Positions 12,245 to 23,290 of a stretch of 64,000 bases of DNA are shown here, piece after piece (positions within the stretch are counted from its first letter, which is position 1; each line of letters opens with the position of its first letter). The DNA lies in the NCBI GenBank assembly GCA_037013495.1, contig CM072812.1:34740501-34804500 (forward strand), in the 5' to 3' direction. The position numbers were made by a program, and so were the translations under genes. This stretch comes from Hippophae tibetana. Taxonomy: Eukaryota; Streptophyta; Magnoliopsida; Rosales; Elaeagnaceae. The notes beneath the pieces are model-generated. The model was given only the letters and a program-made list of their open reading frames with translations. It was not told the origin of the DNA and made no database searches.

Positions 12245-13139
12245 CTTTAAACTCTCATAAGATTTTGTATCTCTATTCTAGGTTTTCTTTTTGTTGCAAT
12301 GTATGTGCTTGTTTATGATTATTTGGTAAGTTGGTTTCATTTGTAAAATTATTAGGGTTGTTGGATTGTTATGTATTAGAATGGTTTTATACGTTTATAT
12401 TAGAGGTTAGAAGTTAAGGAGAGATTATATAGTTCCATTTTTATTTCTGTAAAATACTTTGTTCAGGTTTATATGCTTTATTCTTGGGATGAAATTTATG
12501 GGTATTTGTCTATATGTGCTTTGAGTAATGGGATCTTTGAAGCTTAGTCTTGTTGGATTGACAATTCCTTTTATATTAATTTTATTTTCTTTAATAGCTA
12601 ATTCTAGCTCTTTTAAAGGTATCTTTCAATTGCTTGATCTTGAATCGTGTAGGATTCATAGTAATGATTTGTAATGGTTTAAAGAAGTTTTAAAATGGTG
12701 GAGTTGAGGAAGTAATTTGTATTTAAAAATATTTTGATCTTAGTGGTGGGTTGTTAATTATCAAAAAAAATTATTAAGGAGTTATTTTCTTAAGTTTGAT
12801 GAAGAAGATAATGAACACCGAATTTTTTAGATTTTTAGTATTTATTTTTAGCTTTAATGGTAGAAATGGACTAAAGACTAATGGGATGATATGAATGAAA
12901 TTTTTTTAGTTTCGATTGTAGAAATGGAATGAAATTTAATTTAGTAGTATAAATGATACAAACATAATAATCTAGTAGTATATTTATAGACTTATCCATA
13001 CAGTTATGTGTTTAATATTAAAAATATTAAGTATTACATAATTATATGTAATTAAAAGTTATAATAATCATGTTCCAATTAATTACAATTTTAAAATTGT
13101 ACTAGTTCTTTATGTTTAACTTCCAATGTTCATGATAAA
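12245..13139. other. Intergenic DNA, nothing recognised
   Basis: AT-rich sequence with only short frames. No element end or gene was identified. Confidence 0.5.
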
Positions 13140-13384
13140 AAGGAAAATTATATACATTATCTCATCTCTAATAATGTTTATAGTGTAAAGGAATGTGTAA
13201 CAATGATAGAAGAGAAATGTAAGAAGAAGAAGATGAGAGTAAAATGTATTATCATAGTTGTTATGTGATAAAGTGTATTGTAGTATTTATAAAGCACATG
13301 TTATGTGCTTCTTTAGTAACTAACTTAGTAGAGCACATGTAGTATGCAATTAGTGTAGCTAACTTGGTAGCTATATCCTTAACA
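13140..13384 (-). repeat. 3' LTR of minus-strand copia element
   Basis: Read on the minus strand it starts TGTTAAGGATATAGCTACC at 13384 and contains a TTTATAAATA box near 13285. The first 48 bases match the segment ending at 21503, which is the start of the other LTR. The inner end near 13140 is approximate. Confidence 0.6.
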
Positions 13385-13396
13385 CCCTCCCTTAAG
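13385..13396 (-). other. Polypurine tract of the minus-strand copia element
   Basis: On the minus strand CTTAAGGGAGGG ends directly at the TG of the 3' LTR, as expected for a copia polypurine tract. Confidence 0.65.
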
Positions 13397-16300
13397 CTCA
13401 AGGGATTTTGGTACTATTGTAAGCTTTGTTCGTAGATCATCACATAAATGTTTAGATGGTAATGCCTTTGTCATTGCTTCTGCTATTTGTTCTTTGGTTA
13501 GTGGATACTCTGATGTTAAGTCACATCTTGAGATCTTTTCATGAATGAAATGAAATCTATCTCAATGTATTTAGAGCAAGCATATAGTATAGCATTTTTG
13601 GCAAGATAACCTTTACTAATGTTGTTATAATGGAAAGTTGGTGAAGTAGACAGTTGGAAGTTCAATTCAAACAATAATCTATTTATCCACAAAATGTTAT
13701 ACATAGTAACAACTAATACTCTAAAATGTAATTCACTTGAATAACATGAAACCATATTTTGTTTACCTGATGTCCTATAGACAATAGATTTCCTAAGTTA
13801 CACATAATATCCTCAGGTGCTCCTTTTATCATCACTACATGTAGCATAGTCTACTTCAATGTATGTAGCCAGAATTATGCTATAAGTTTTATCCAACATA
13901 AGACCATATTTTGATATGCCTTTGAGATATTAGAACAAGTGTTTCGCTGTTATCTAGTGTGTCTAAGTTAGGCTAAGTAGGAACTGACATAACTTGTTAA
14001 CAAAGAAATCTATGTCAAGCCTTGTCAATGTGCAATATTGAAGGCTACCAATGATCATTCTGTACTTTGTAGCATCAGTTAACATGACACCATCTATTGT
14101 TGACAAGGTCTTGCTTGAGACAAGAGGTATTGAAACATGTTTAGTATAATGAACATCAACTTTGGCAAGTAACTGCTAAACACATTTTTTTTACTAAGAT
14201 GTAAATCATCATTTATTTTAGCAACCTCAATACCTTAGAAGAAACCAACATCTCAGAGGTCTTGGAGCTTAAAGGCAGTATTAAGTTTAGTAAAGACTAA
14301 CTGAATTTGATTATAATTACTTCCTGTCACTAATTAAGATATTATCAACATAAATGATAGACCATTATTGGGGTATCTGAATTAGAGTGTTTAAAACCTC
14401 ATTTAAGGATAAATGTATGAGTTTTAAGAACTAAGCTTGAAGAGCAAGTTTAAGTTAAAAGAGCATTTTTTTAGCCTACAAACATTGTGAAGGAAATCCT
14501 TCTTCTCAAATCCTTCAGGTTAAGTAATGTATACCTTTTCCTCTGAATCAATTTTCCTAATAAACCAAGCATAAGTAAGGGTAATAGAAAACATTATACT
14601 AATTGTAGTTGGTTTTACAAATGGACTAAGAGTCTTAGTGCAATCCATGCCCTTAGATTGATGATAGCCCTTGGAAGCCACATGATACATATACTTGTCT
14701 AGACTCTTATATTTGTTTGAAAAACCCACTTGTTACTAATCATCTTCTTACTAGGTGGTAGAGGGACAAGACCCTATGTATTATTATTCACTATTCACTA
14801 GTGATTCAAATTCCTTATTCATTGCCAATCCATTCAGAATGTTTAAAAGCCTCAAAAATAGAATGTGGTTTAGCAAGTATAAGGATAGTAACAAGAACCT
14901 TGGGCTTAAACACACCTTTTTTGCTTCAAGTAGCCATTGTGTGTGTATTTGAAGCATCAAGGAACTTTTGAATGGTAGGTTAAGTGCAAGAAGTGAGAGA
15001 GTGTGAAAACTAAGGAAAAGACTTAGAGATAGGTAACGTAGACACCAATGAAGATGGAGTATGGAAAGTCAAAGAAAATGGAAGGTGTATGTGTGGATGA
15101 AAAATGAACATGATCATTAGAATGAACAACTAGAAGAGAGTGAGAAAAAGAATTGAATACAAGTTTACCAGTAGGATCAAAAGTTGTAATATAAGACAAA
15201 AATTGAGACGATAATGATGGTACATCAGTGGACTCAGAAGACTCAGGTGATTGTATAGTATGCATTAGAAGATAAGGAAAAACTTGCTTATTGAACGTAA
15301 CATGTGTAGAATTGTATATTTTTGTGTGACTGGATCAATACCCTAGAAACCCTTGTAATGAGTTGCATACTTCAAAAAGACACTGAGAAGAGAAGGATTT
15401 TCAAGTTTATAGGAATTATAGGACATGAGGTAAGGAAAACACAAACATCTAAGAGTTCTTAAGAAAGAACAATAAGGTTTTGTGAAAAATAAAAGTTCCA
15501 AAGGACTAAAGCCTTGTAGAGTTTGTGATGGCATTCTGTTTATGAGATGAATAATAGTTTTAACTCCATATTCCTAAAAGGATAGAGGCATACCAACTCT
15601 AGCCATCATAGTTAAATTGGTTTCAACAACATACCTATCTTTACGTTCGACAACCTTATTTTGTGAAGCTATATAGAGATATGATCCTTCTAGTGTAACC
15701 TACTTAAAATAGGTACAAATCAATCATTTTGAAGGGTTTTAATTTTACATGAAACCAAAAATTAACTAAAGCCTCAAATCATTTGAATACATGATAAGCT
15801 TGGCTCTTATTATGTAAGACATAAATCCATTGAAAACGTGGAAAATCATCTATAAAGTCTATAAAATATCGCATGCCATTTATCTATAAGGGAGGTAGGT
15901 ATCCAAATACCCACATGTACAATTAAAAAAGGAATAGTAGAACATTTGTGAACATGAGACAAAGTAAGCCTATGTGACTTGCCTAACTAGAAAGTATACA
16001 AACATTGTAAAGACTACTAGGATTACATTGCAAATGTAAATCCTGAAGAACATGTTGTAAAATAGAAAGATGTGAATGACCAAGACTATCATGCCATAAG
16101 GCCCCATTGATAGTGGCAGCATGACATTGCACAATATTTCGAGTTTTAAGATCCTTCACAAAAAAGAAGTTAGAGAAAAACTAAATCAAAACATGATTAC
16201 CATCACAAGATTACTTAACATAAATAATATTTTTAGAAAGATCAGGAACAAAGAGTAAATTAGGCAAGTGAAACACGTTATTAAGATAATGTAACAAAGT

Positions 16301-17365
16301 TGAACCAGTAAGATTAATTGGAATGATACTGCCATTACATAGCATCATTGTTTCTAAGCCAGGATAAGCTATAGCATTATGAAGATTCTATTTGTCTATT
16401 GTTAGGTTGTGAATAACACCAAAGTCTAAGTACCAACTCGGATATCCTACAATCCCAAGAGCTACAAACTGACCAATATTTAGCTGAACAGATTGAGGCT
16501 TTTAGGTGTTACCAGATCCTTCTTATATCTTTTGAACATGACTTAAATTGCCTAGTAGTGGTTACTAACCATGAGGTTTTTCACTGTTTCTAGAGTTTGA
16601 AGTACAAAAACTACATTTTGTAGCCCTATGTTCATATTTCTTATAGATTTGACATTGTACCTTTGTGTTATCTTGAAACAATTTTTTTATATAATCATGT
16701 GAATCTAAAGATTGAGTGCTACTGTCTTTCAAATAACTCTGTGCACCATTATTACTCTTTGAATAATAATATTTTCCTCTAACTTGGTTGTTATAACTGC
16801 TAGTAGATCTAAAATTATTGCAACCAAAATTAGCTTGAACAAGCTTAGAATTAGGTTGTGTCATATGTTTGTTCATTCTTTCAAGTTAACTCTCATGGAT
16901 CCTTATTCTATTATAAATTTCATCAAGTAAAGGAAGTCATTTCTTGTTGATTAATGAGGTTAGCATTGATGAGTAGATCCAATTCTTCACTACACAATCG
17001 TTCTTATCCCAAGCTTTAAATGCGTGATTAGGATTTATAAATTCTTGTGTACTGATTGTTTTATCAGATCTAGTAATTTGAACTAGTTCTTCAACACATT
17101 TATCTAGTGTAACTGCATAACCATCAATCAATGAATGCAATCCATACAGGGTTATTACATGCATGCCTCAACTGCTTACTCCAAATCAAATAATTTGATT
17201 CATCTAACTTTACTAAAAAGTTAGGATTGATCGATAAATTCATCAATGAATTTACTGGAAGAAAATATCTTAGAGGAGAGTTGGGCTCACATAAGAAGAT
17301 ATATGCAAATTAGTTTCCTAATTTTATTGCTTGACTAGTGATAGATGATCAGTATCCATAACTAA
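13397..17365 (-). pseudogene. Copia polyprotein remnant, minus strand (gag to RNase H)
   Basis: Reading leftwards from 17164: gag (HVITLYGLHSLIDGYAVTLD, 17164 down), a degenerate zinc knuckle CQIYKKYEHRATKC in 16565-16700, the integrase C-terminal region with TLQGFSPLELLFFTKPY (15534-15343), a Ser/Thr-rich linker ESSESTDVPSLSS (about 15240), the RT N-terminus with SLDKYMYHVASKGYHQSKG (14729-14520), and RNase H with SSELHFRVLVV and FHYNNISKGYLAKN (13755-13516). Stops and frameshifts separate every block. The zinc knuckle has Tyr where the second Cys is expected. The element cannot make an active polyprotein. Confidence 0.85.
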
Positions 17366-17377
17366 GCTCTGATATCA
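17366..17377 (-). other. Primer-binding site of the minus-strand copia element
   Basis: The minus strand reads TGATATCAGAGC, one base from the TGGTATCAGAGC site for initiator tRNA-Met. It lies six bases inside the LTR edge at 17384. Confidence 0.6.
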
Positions 17378-17383
17378 AGATAA

Positions 17384-17425
17384 TGTTGGTTTTGTGAATG
17401 CTATATAACTTGACAATGTCAAGAA
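17384..17425 (-). repeat. Residual 3' piece of the copia 5' LTR
   Basis: On the minus strand this piece ends ACCAACA just before the primer-binding region. Only about 40 bases remain before gypsy integrase sequence begins. The other end of the same LTR is at 21455-21503. Confidence 0.45.
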
Positions 17426-20400
17426 AGAAAATTTGTTATGTTGTTGGTGTTATGGATCTTTTTGCATAGGATCAAGTGGGACATTTTAGAGAATCTATCC
17501 ACTATCACAAGGATGGACTCTACTCTTCTTTTTCTGATAGGTAGCCCGGGGATGAAATCCATACTAATATCCTTCCAAATTATTGTAGGAACTAGTAGAG
17601 GAGAGTACATACCAGTGTTTTGGTTGCCTCTCTTAGCTCTTTGAAAGATAGAGCATTTTTTCACGAATTTGGTTACATCCCTTCATATGTGAGGCTAGTT
17701 AGTATCTTTCTTAAACTAGAAGTATGGTTTTGTCTCTACCAGTATCACCACTAAGCCCTCCCCCCCCCCCCCAACATGAAGTTCCTCAATCAAGTATCCC
17801 CTTAAGTTAGTTTTTGGAATGCAAAGTATGTTGTCTTTAAAGAGATACCCTTCTTATAAATGGAAACCATGCCCTGATTCATGGTTGATGCATTAGGTCC
17901 ATATAGTGGAAAAATCCTTATTTGTGGCATATAGCTCTGGGAGGGTGTCAAAATCGGTAATACCAACTTTGAGGGTAGTAAGCAGGGTGTGCCTCATACT
18001 TAGTGCATCAACTACCTTGTTCATATGCCATTTCCTGTGTTGAAAAACATAAATGAACTTTTATAGGTTGATGAACCACCTCGCATATGCTCTTGAGATG
18101 TCTTTTTGGGAGTGAATCATCTGAGTATGAGTGATGATTATGAAGGATGAATTATTTTGAAGTGAGCTATTACTCCCAATTTTTGAGGTCTCGAACGACA
18201 TCGTAGATCTCTTAGTCATAAGTGAACCATTTCTGGCGTGCTTCAATGAGTTTCTTGTTGAATAAGTCAATAAGCTTGCCACCCTAAGATAGGACTGCTC
18301 CAATACCCACCATGGATGCACCTATTTCAACTTCGAATACTTTGTCAAAATCTGGTAGAGATAGAACTGGGGTTATGCATAGTTTTTCTTTGATGAGTTG
18401 GGTGCTACAATATAGCTGAAATCCTTTACAAATCTCCTGTAGAACATTACTAGGCTATGGAAACTCCTGAATTTGTGTATTGATGTAAGGGTAGGCCATG
18501 ACTGAATAGAATCAATCTTCTTAATGTCTATTGAGATGCCCTCAAAGCTGATAACACACCCTAAAAAAAGGAGTCTGTTGTTTATAAATTTGCATTTTTT
18601 GAGGTTGAGAAAGAGCTTATGTTCTCTTAATATCTCCAAGAAAACTTGTAGGTATATGCACATCAGGGTCCTTTCTATAGACTAAGATGCCATTGAAATA
18701 TACTACCACATAAGTACCATTGAGAGGCTTCAAAATGCAATGCATTAACCTTATGAAGGTGCTAGAAGCATTACATAGCCCAAATGGCATGATAAGCCAT
18801 TCATACAGGCCTTTCTTGGTCTTAAAAGCTGTCTCTATTCATCTCCTTTCCTGATTCGAATTTGATGATACCCACTATGAAGATCAAGCTTAGAAAAGAT
18901 AATAGAACCTTGTAATTTTTCAAGCATGTTTTCCATCCTAGGAAGAGGGGACCTATACTTGATTGTGATCTTGTTAATAGCCTTGCTGAAACACACATCC
19001 TCATTGTGCCATCCTTCTTAGGTATAAGTAGTGTAGGCACAACACATGGACTCTTGCTTTCTTGGATGAGGTTCTTATCCAAATGATCTTTCATTATCTC
19101 CTGTAGAAGCTTATGGTCTTTCAGGTTCATTCTATAGTGGGGTAAATTGGGAAAATTGCTGCCTGGTATGAAATCTATGTGGTGTTGGATGTCTTTTAAT
19201 GGAGGTAAGATGTTTGGTAAGTCAATTGGTGTAAGGTCACTATAGGAAGATAGCAATTCTTTAATAGCATTAGGGATAACATGAGTGACTATAACCTATT
19301 CTTTAGTCACCAAGGTTATCACTACCTAAGATTTTTTGAGCTCATTGTCAAAAGTGTTGAGGCTACAATTAAAAAGCATTTTTGGTTTGGTTGTATGCTT
19401 CACAGGGTTATAAGAGCTCTCCTTTTTAGAGAGTAAAGAAATCTTGGTACCTTTCCAAGTAAAGATGATGATGTTTAGCCTACCTTTGTGGATGGAATCC
19501 ATGTCATACTCTGAGGGCCTTCCCAAAAGAATTTGATAGCATCCATTTCAACCACATCGTAGTACACTTTGTCTTTGTAAAAATTTCCAATGAAAAATGG
19601 TACTCTATACACCTCTTTCACCTTAACCTCATTTTATTTCTTAATCAATCTAATTTTGTAAGGATGGGGGTAGGGATTAGTGTTCAATACCACAGAAATT
19701 ACCAGTATTATGAGATAATATTTTCAGTACTAACACTGTCAATAATGACATCACATACCTTCTACTGAATTGTGCACCTTATTCTAAAAATGGCATGTCT
19801 CTGTGATGGTATTGGTTGTTTTAGGTAGAGCAACACCTTCTACACTATATAGTTTATACTCTTGTCACCTTTATCACCTTCAATAGGCTATGCTCATTCC
19901 AGATCCTAGGGAGATAATGGATGAACCTCATCATCTGAATACTCAAGTTCATTGATCAAGTTAGCTGCACTCCTTTGTGGCCTTTCGTTGGATTTGTGCC
20001 CTTATTGATAACACATAAAACATTTGATAGGTAATGGTTTGGCATAAAGGTTAAGTTTAGGTGGTGGGTTATTTGGATTACTAGTTACTTGTTTAGGGAC
20101 AAAAGTTATTAGGGTTAGGGCTATTTTTATAGTGGTTGGTAAGGTGAGTTTAGGCGTGAAACCACTTAAATTTTTGCTCGTGAAGAAGTCACTTAAGCAA
20201 AACCTAAATGATGTGGATTTTTAGGGTCTAGTTAACTGAGTTTCCATTTTTAGGGCCAGGTTGTTGGCTTGGCTCAAATCCTGCACATACTTGGCAACCC
20301 TCTGAGGTTCTTGTTCCCATATGTTTTCTCATAAACTAAGACTCTTGAATTCCTCAGTGTACTTATTGACACTCTTTCTCCCTTGCTAGCACTGGTGATA

Positions 20401-20770
20401 TTGTTGGTAGAGGACCTACTCATAATTAACATGCAAAAATTGTTAAACCATCAATTTCTTCATTCTTTCTCGAGAATTGATGGGTTTCTTTCCCCTCAAC
20501 CTCCTATCATTCTTCATGTGTTCCCACCAAGTAGTGGTGCCACCCTTGAGCTTGTTTAAGAACACTTCCATATAGGAATGTTTAATGAAGGTAGGGAGAT
20601 CAATGTTGAGCCTATAATCTTACTTCTCGTGGTATCGTTTGGTAGAATTAGCTTTCTCGTTGATAAGTCTGTTGTTTTTTCCATTCTGAGGTTCCTTTAT
20701 CGAATCAATAGTTTCTAGGACTCGGTCTTGAGGGTGTTACAAATTCTTCATTAGAGTCTGGATGAAATTA
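17426..20770 (-). pseudogene. Ty3/gypsy polyprotein remnant, minus strand
   Basis: Reading leftwards: gag with TTWWEHMKNDRRLRGKK near 20530-20480, a zinc-knuckle-like KCFMCYQ-GHKSNERP (about 20015-19975, a stop inside and the last Cys lost), a pre-RT linker GRPSEYDMDSIHKGRLN (19523), RT from about 19256 ([20 protein letters not shown] near 19070-19010, then LKKCKF and LGCVIS at 18610-18540), RNase H (18321-18061) and integrase core WKDISMDFIPGLP...ILVIVDRFSKM (17590-17490). At the RT active site near 18690 the first Asp of the expected two is replaced by Asn and the second by Gly. The integrase is cut off near 17425, and the rest of the element, including its 3' LTR, is missing. Confidence 0.85.
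17759..17773. repeat. Poly-C tract
   Basis: A run of about fourteen C lies inside the gypsy remnant. On the coding (minus) strand it is a G run. It is a likely slippage site. Confidence 0.8.
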
Positions 20771-21063
20771 CTGCTTATGAGGGAGATTAAAGGGTGGGCA
20801 TGATGGTTGCTCAAATGGCATGGATGCTGTTTCTCGAAGGATTTCCTTACCATGAGGTCGAAGTTATTTTTGGATGTCACTTAGTTGAGATTGAATTTGA
20901 TTGGTGGTATGCTGGAGTGATTTTTGAAGGTTTAGTAACACCTCTTCAATCCTTTACTCGAACCTGCTCTCAAGATCGACCATTGCAACCCACACATGTC
21001 ATCACTACCTTCACCAAGTATTTGGTTGTCGGATGTTGCCATCTGAGTTGTAGCACAAACTCT

Positions 21064-21076
21064 AGCTCTGATGTCA
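21064..21076 (-). other. Primer-binding site of the gypsy element
   Basis: The minus strand reads TGACATCAGAGCT beside the 5' LTR. This resembles the TGGCATCAGAGC-type site of plant gypsy elements primed by initiator tRNA-Met. Confidence 0.5.
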
Positions 21077-21454
21077 ATTTAGATAACTCGTTAGTTGAAC
21101 TTAAAGGAATTCACAAAACTGATTTTGTGAAAAAGGAAAACATAAATGAAAAAAACTACTCTGCTATCCCGATGCCCTACATGGTTTTATAGGCATTGCG
21201 CCTAACTGCCCATGTGCGCCAGACAACGTGCATACTCGCACGCACACGTCCTAAGGACCTAGAGCTACTCATGTGCGCTTGGCACTACACTACCCATGTA
21301 CACTTAGGCATTCCATCTATGCCTAAAAACCCATGTGCACGAAGCATTGCCGAGGCCCAACGACCAATCATGTACGTTCACCAGTAAGAAACTAAAAATC
21401 ATTATATTCTACTACAAAAGTAAATTAAGAAAAATCAGTTTTAATCTTGGTCAA
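21077..21454 (-). repeat. 5' LTR region of the gypsy element, with CATGTGCGC words
   Basis: The segment lies between the gypsy primer-binding site and the copia LTR end. It holds a GC-rich patch with four variants of CCCATGTGCGC at about 21207, 21269, 21292 and 21329. No second LTR is available for comparison, so limits are inferred from flanking matches. Confidence 0.4.
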
Positions 21455-21503
21455 CATGTAGTGTGCTCTTAGTGTAACTAACTTGGTAGCTATATGCTTA
21501 ACA
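21455..21503 (-). repeat. 5' end of the copia 5' LTR
   Basis: The minus strand starts TGTTAAGCATATAGCTACC at 21503 and matches the first 48 bases of the 3' LTR at 13384 with few differences. The match stops at 21455, where gypsy LTR sequence begins. Confidence 0.65.
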
Positions 21504-22444
21504 ATCCCAATTTTATTTATATTTAAAAATAAATTAATTTTTTTTCATTAATTAATGTAAGTCACACATACTTTAATAACATATTATATTTATGACAATT
21601 AATAAAAAATAAAAATAAAGAGAAGGATACAATCCACTTGTACATATAAAATTACGGTGATATTGAGCTAACATGATTTAATAGTGAATTTTATTTTATT
21701 TATGATAACTAAAAAAAATAAACATATAGATAACGATACAAATAGAAAAAGAAAAAAAAAACTGATCTTGAGCCAATGTCTTGTTATTAGAGAATAAAAT
21801 ACCTATAGCTAATCATAGGTTTGTGGTCAGTTTGAACTCAATTGGTTACCCTATCAGTTCTGATAGAATAAGCTTATTATTGACCATTAAAAAAACAATT
21901 GCCAGCTTGTAGTTAATGCATCTTATTCTTAATTAAGGTGAACAGAAGAACGGAATAAGAAGGCCATAAAGCCGACTACATGTAAAAACTCAACAATTTC
22001 AATTCTTTTAGTCTCTGAAGTCTGACCTCACCTCACCTAAACAAAATAAGATTACCAGGTTCTTGATCTAACGGCTAAAATGAACTGTCGGATTTGATAC
22101 ATCAACAAAGAGTCAAAAGAGTCAAAAGAGTCAAAATTGCCCATTCCAGAGTGTGGTACTTTGTTTATTGCGTTCTAATTTGTAAGACCATTGATCTCAT
22201 TCACGTGTATCAAAGTTAGATTCCAGAAGCATTCATTTAATAATTTTCTGACGTCGGTCGTAAATTTATATAACAATACATATCCTTTTTAATCCAACAA
22301 AGTATTAATATGAATTGTTATTTTCTTCTTCCCTTTTCCTTTCTCTGCAATTTCGTTGCATATATATATATATATATATAATATCCTAAATTTTTTATTT
22401 ATTATAAAAATAAAACTTAATTTTCTTGTTAATGTGATTATTAA
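21504..22444. other. Intergenic DNA
   Basis: No gene was seen. There is a threefold GAGTCAAAA repeat near 22108-22136 and a (TA)n microsatellite at 22360-22382. Confidence 0.5.
22360..22382. repeat. (TA)n microsatellite
   Basis: About eleven TA repeats. Confidence 0.9.
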
Positions 22445-22613
22445 TTATATATTAGTTGTATGCAACTAATTGATGAAATAATCTTAGCTGTATAGAATAA
22501 TCTTAAGTATAGAGTTTTTCTTTTCCTAAAAGTAGATTCCTAACTCCTGTATATATATGTGCATTATCATTTATTGTAATTTAAGCAAATAATTCTATTT
22601 CATTTTATTAAAG
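22445..22613 (+). repeat. 5' LTR of plus-strand copia element
   Basis: A short LTR of about 170 bases ends just before the primer-binding site at 22615. It has a TATATATATG box near 22550 and an A/T-rich end. The left edge, near TATTAGTTGTATGCAACTA, is approximate because no matching 3' LTR is recognisable after the polypurine tract at 28041. Confidence 0.5.
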
Positions 22614-22614
22614 T

Positions 22615-22626
22615 TGGTATCAAAGG
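22615..22626 (+). other. Primer-binding site of plus-strand copia element
   Basis: TGGTATCAAAGG follows the 5' LTR, a near match to the TGGTATCAGAGC initiator tRNA-Met site. Confidence 0.6.
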
Positions 22627-22751
22627 AGGAAAAAAAAAATTTACCCGTCTCACGGCTCAGTCCATTCAGTTTTCTAAGTCTGAGCCGCAATCCAGTCTTC
22701 GCTCCATCAGTCTCCAAGTAGCAACGTCGTCCAATCTTCGCGCAACACCGC

Positions 22752-22868
22752 CAGTCTCTTCACGCAGTGCCGTCAATCTCCTCGGGTTGTCCAGTCCACG
22801 CCACCGCCATCAGTCTCTTCACGCAGTGCCGTCAATCTCCTCGGGTTGTCCAGTCCACGTCACCGCCT
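22752..22868 (+). repeat. 59-bp tandem duplication in the copia leader
   Basis: A unit starting CAGTCTCTTCACGCAGTGCC at 22752 is repeated at 22811 with one or two differences. It is in the C-rich untranslated leader between the primer-binding site and gag. Confidence 0.85.
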
Positions 22869-23130
22869 GCGTCCGTTGTAGATCCAACCATCCAGTTGCT
22901 CTTTACTCGTCGTGAGCAATCTAGCCACTCATCCAACTGTCCGCACCAACTCTACCGTTGTCCACACTAACTCCACATATCCACTGCCCTGCACCTTCAG
23001 CTTCCTAGCAATTGTTGTTGGCTGTGAGTAATAATATATTAGATTCTTAGTATATCATATATCACACAAACCTAGCCCATCTAACATTCTTCCTAAGCCC
23101 ATTTCCTAAGCTTCCTTTCCAACCCTAGCC

Positions 23131-23186
23131 CACTTATTAATTAGACAAGTCATCAACCCACTTATTAATTAGACAAGTCATCAGCC
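23131..23186 (+). repeat. 28-bp tandem duplication in the copia leader
   Basis: CACTTATTAATTAGACAAGT starts at 23131 and again at 23159, with one difference in the rest of the unit. Confidence 0.9.
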
Positions 23187-23290
23187 CACTTAACAATTTA
23201 AGTCCAATCAGTCGTCCAGTCAATAAATTTTAGTCCAATCAAAAAAAGAAAAAAAAATTATTCTGCTACACAATATTATTATCTATTTCA

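Noticed and set aside
20794..21192. Plus-strand open frame of 132 codons
   Set aside because: It is opposite the start of the gypsy gag on the minus strand and overlaps the gypsy primer-binding site. No start context or domain supports it.
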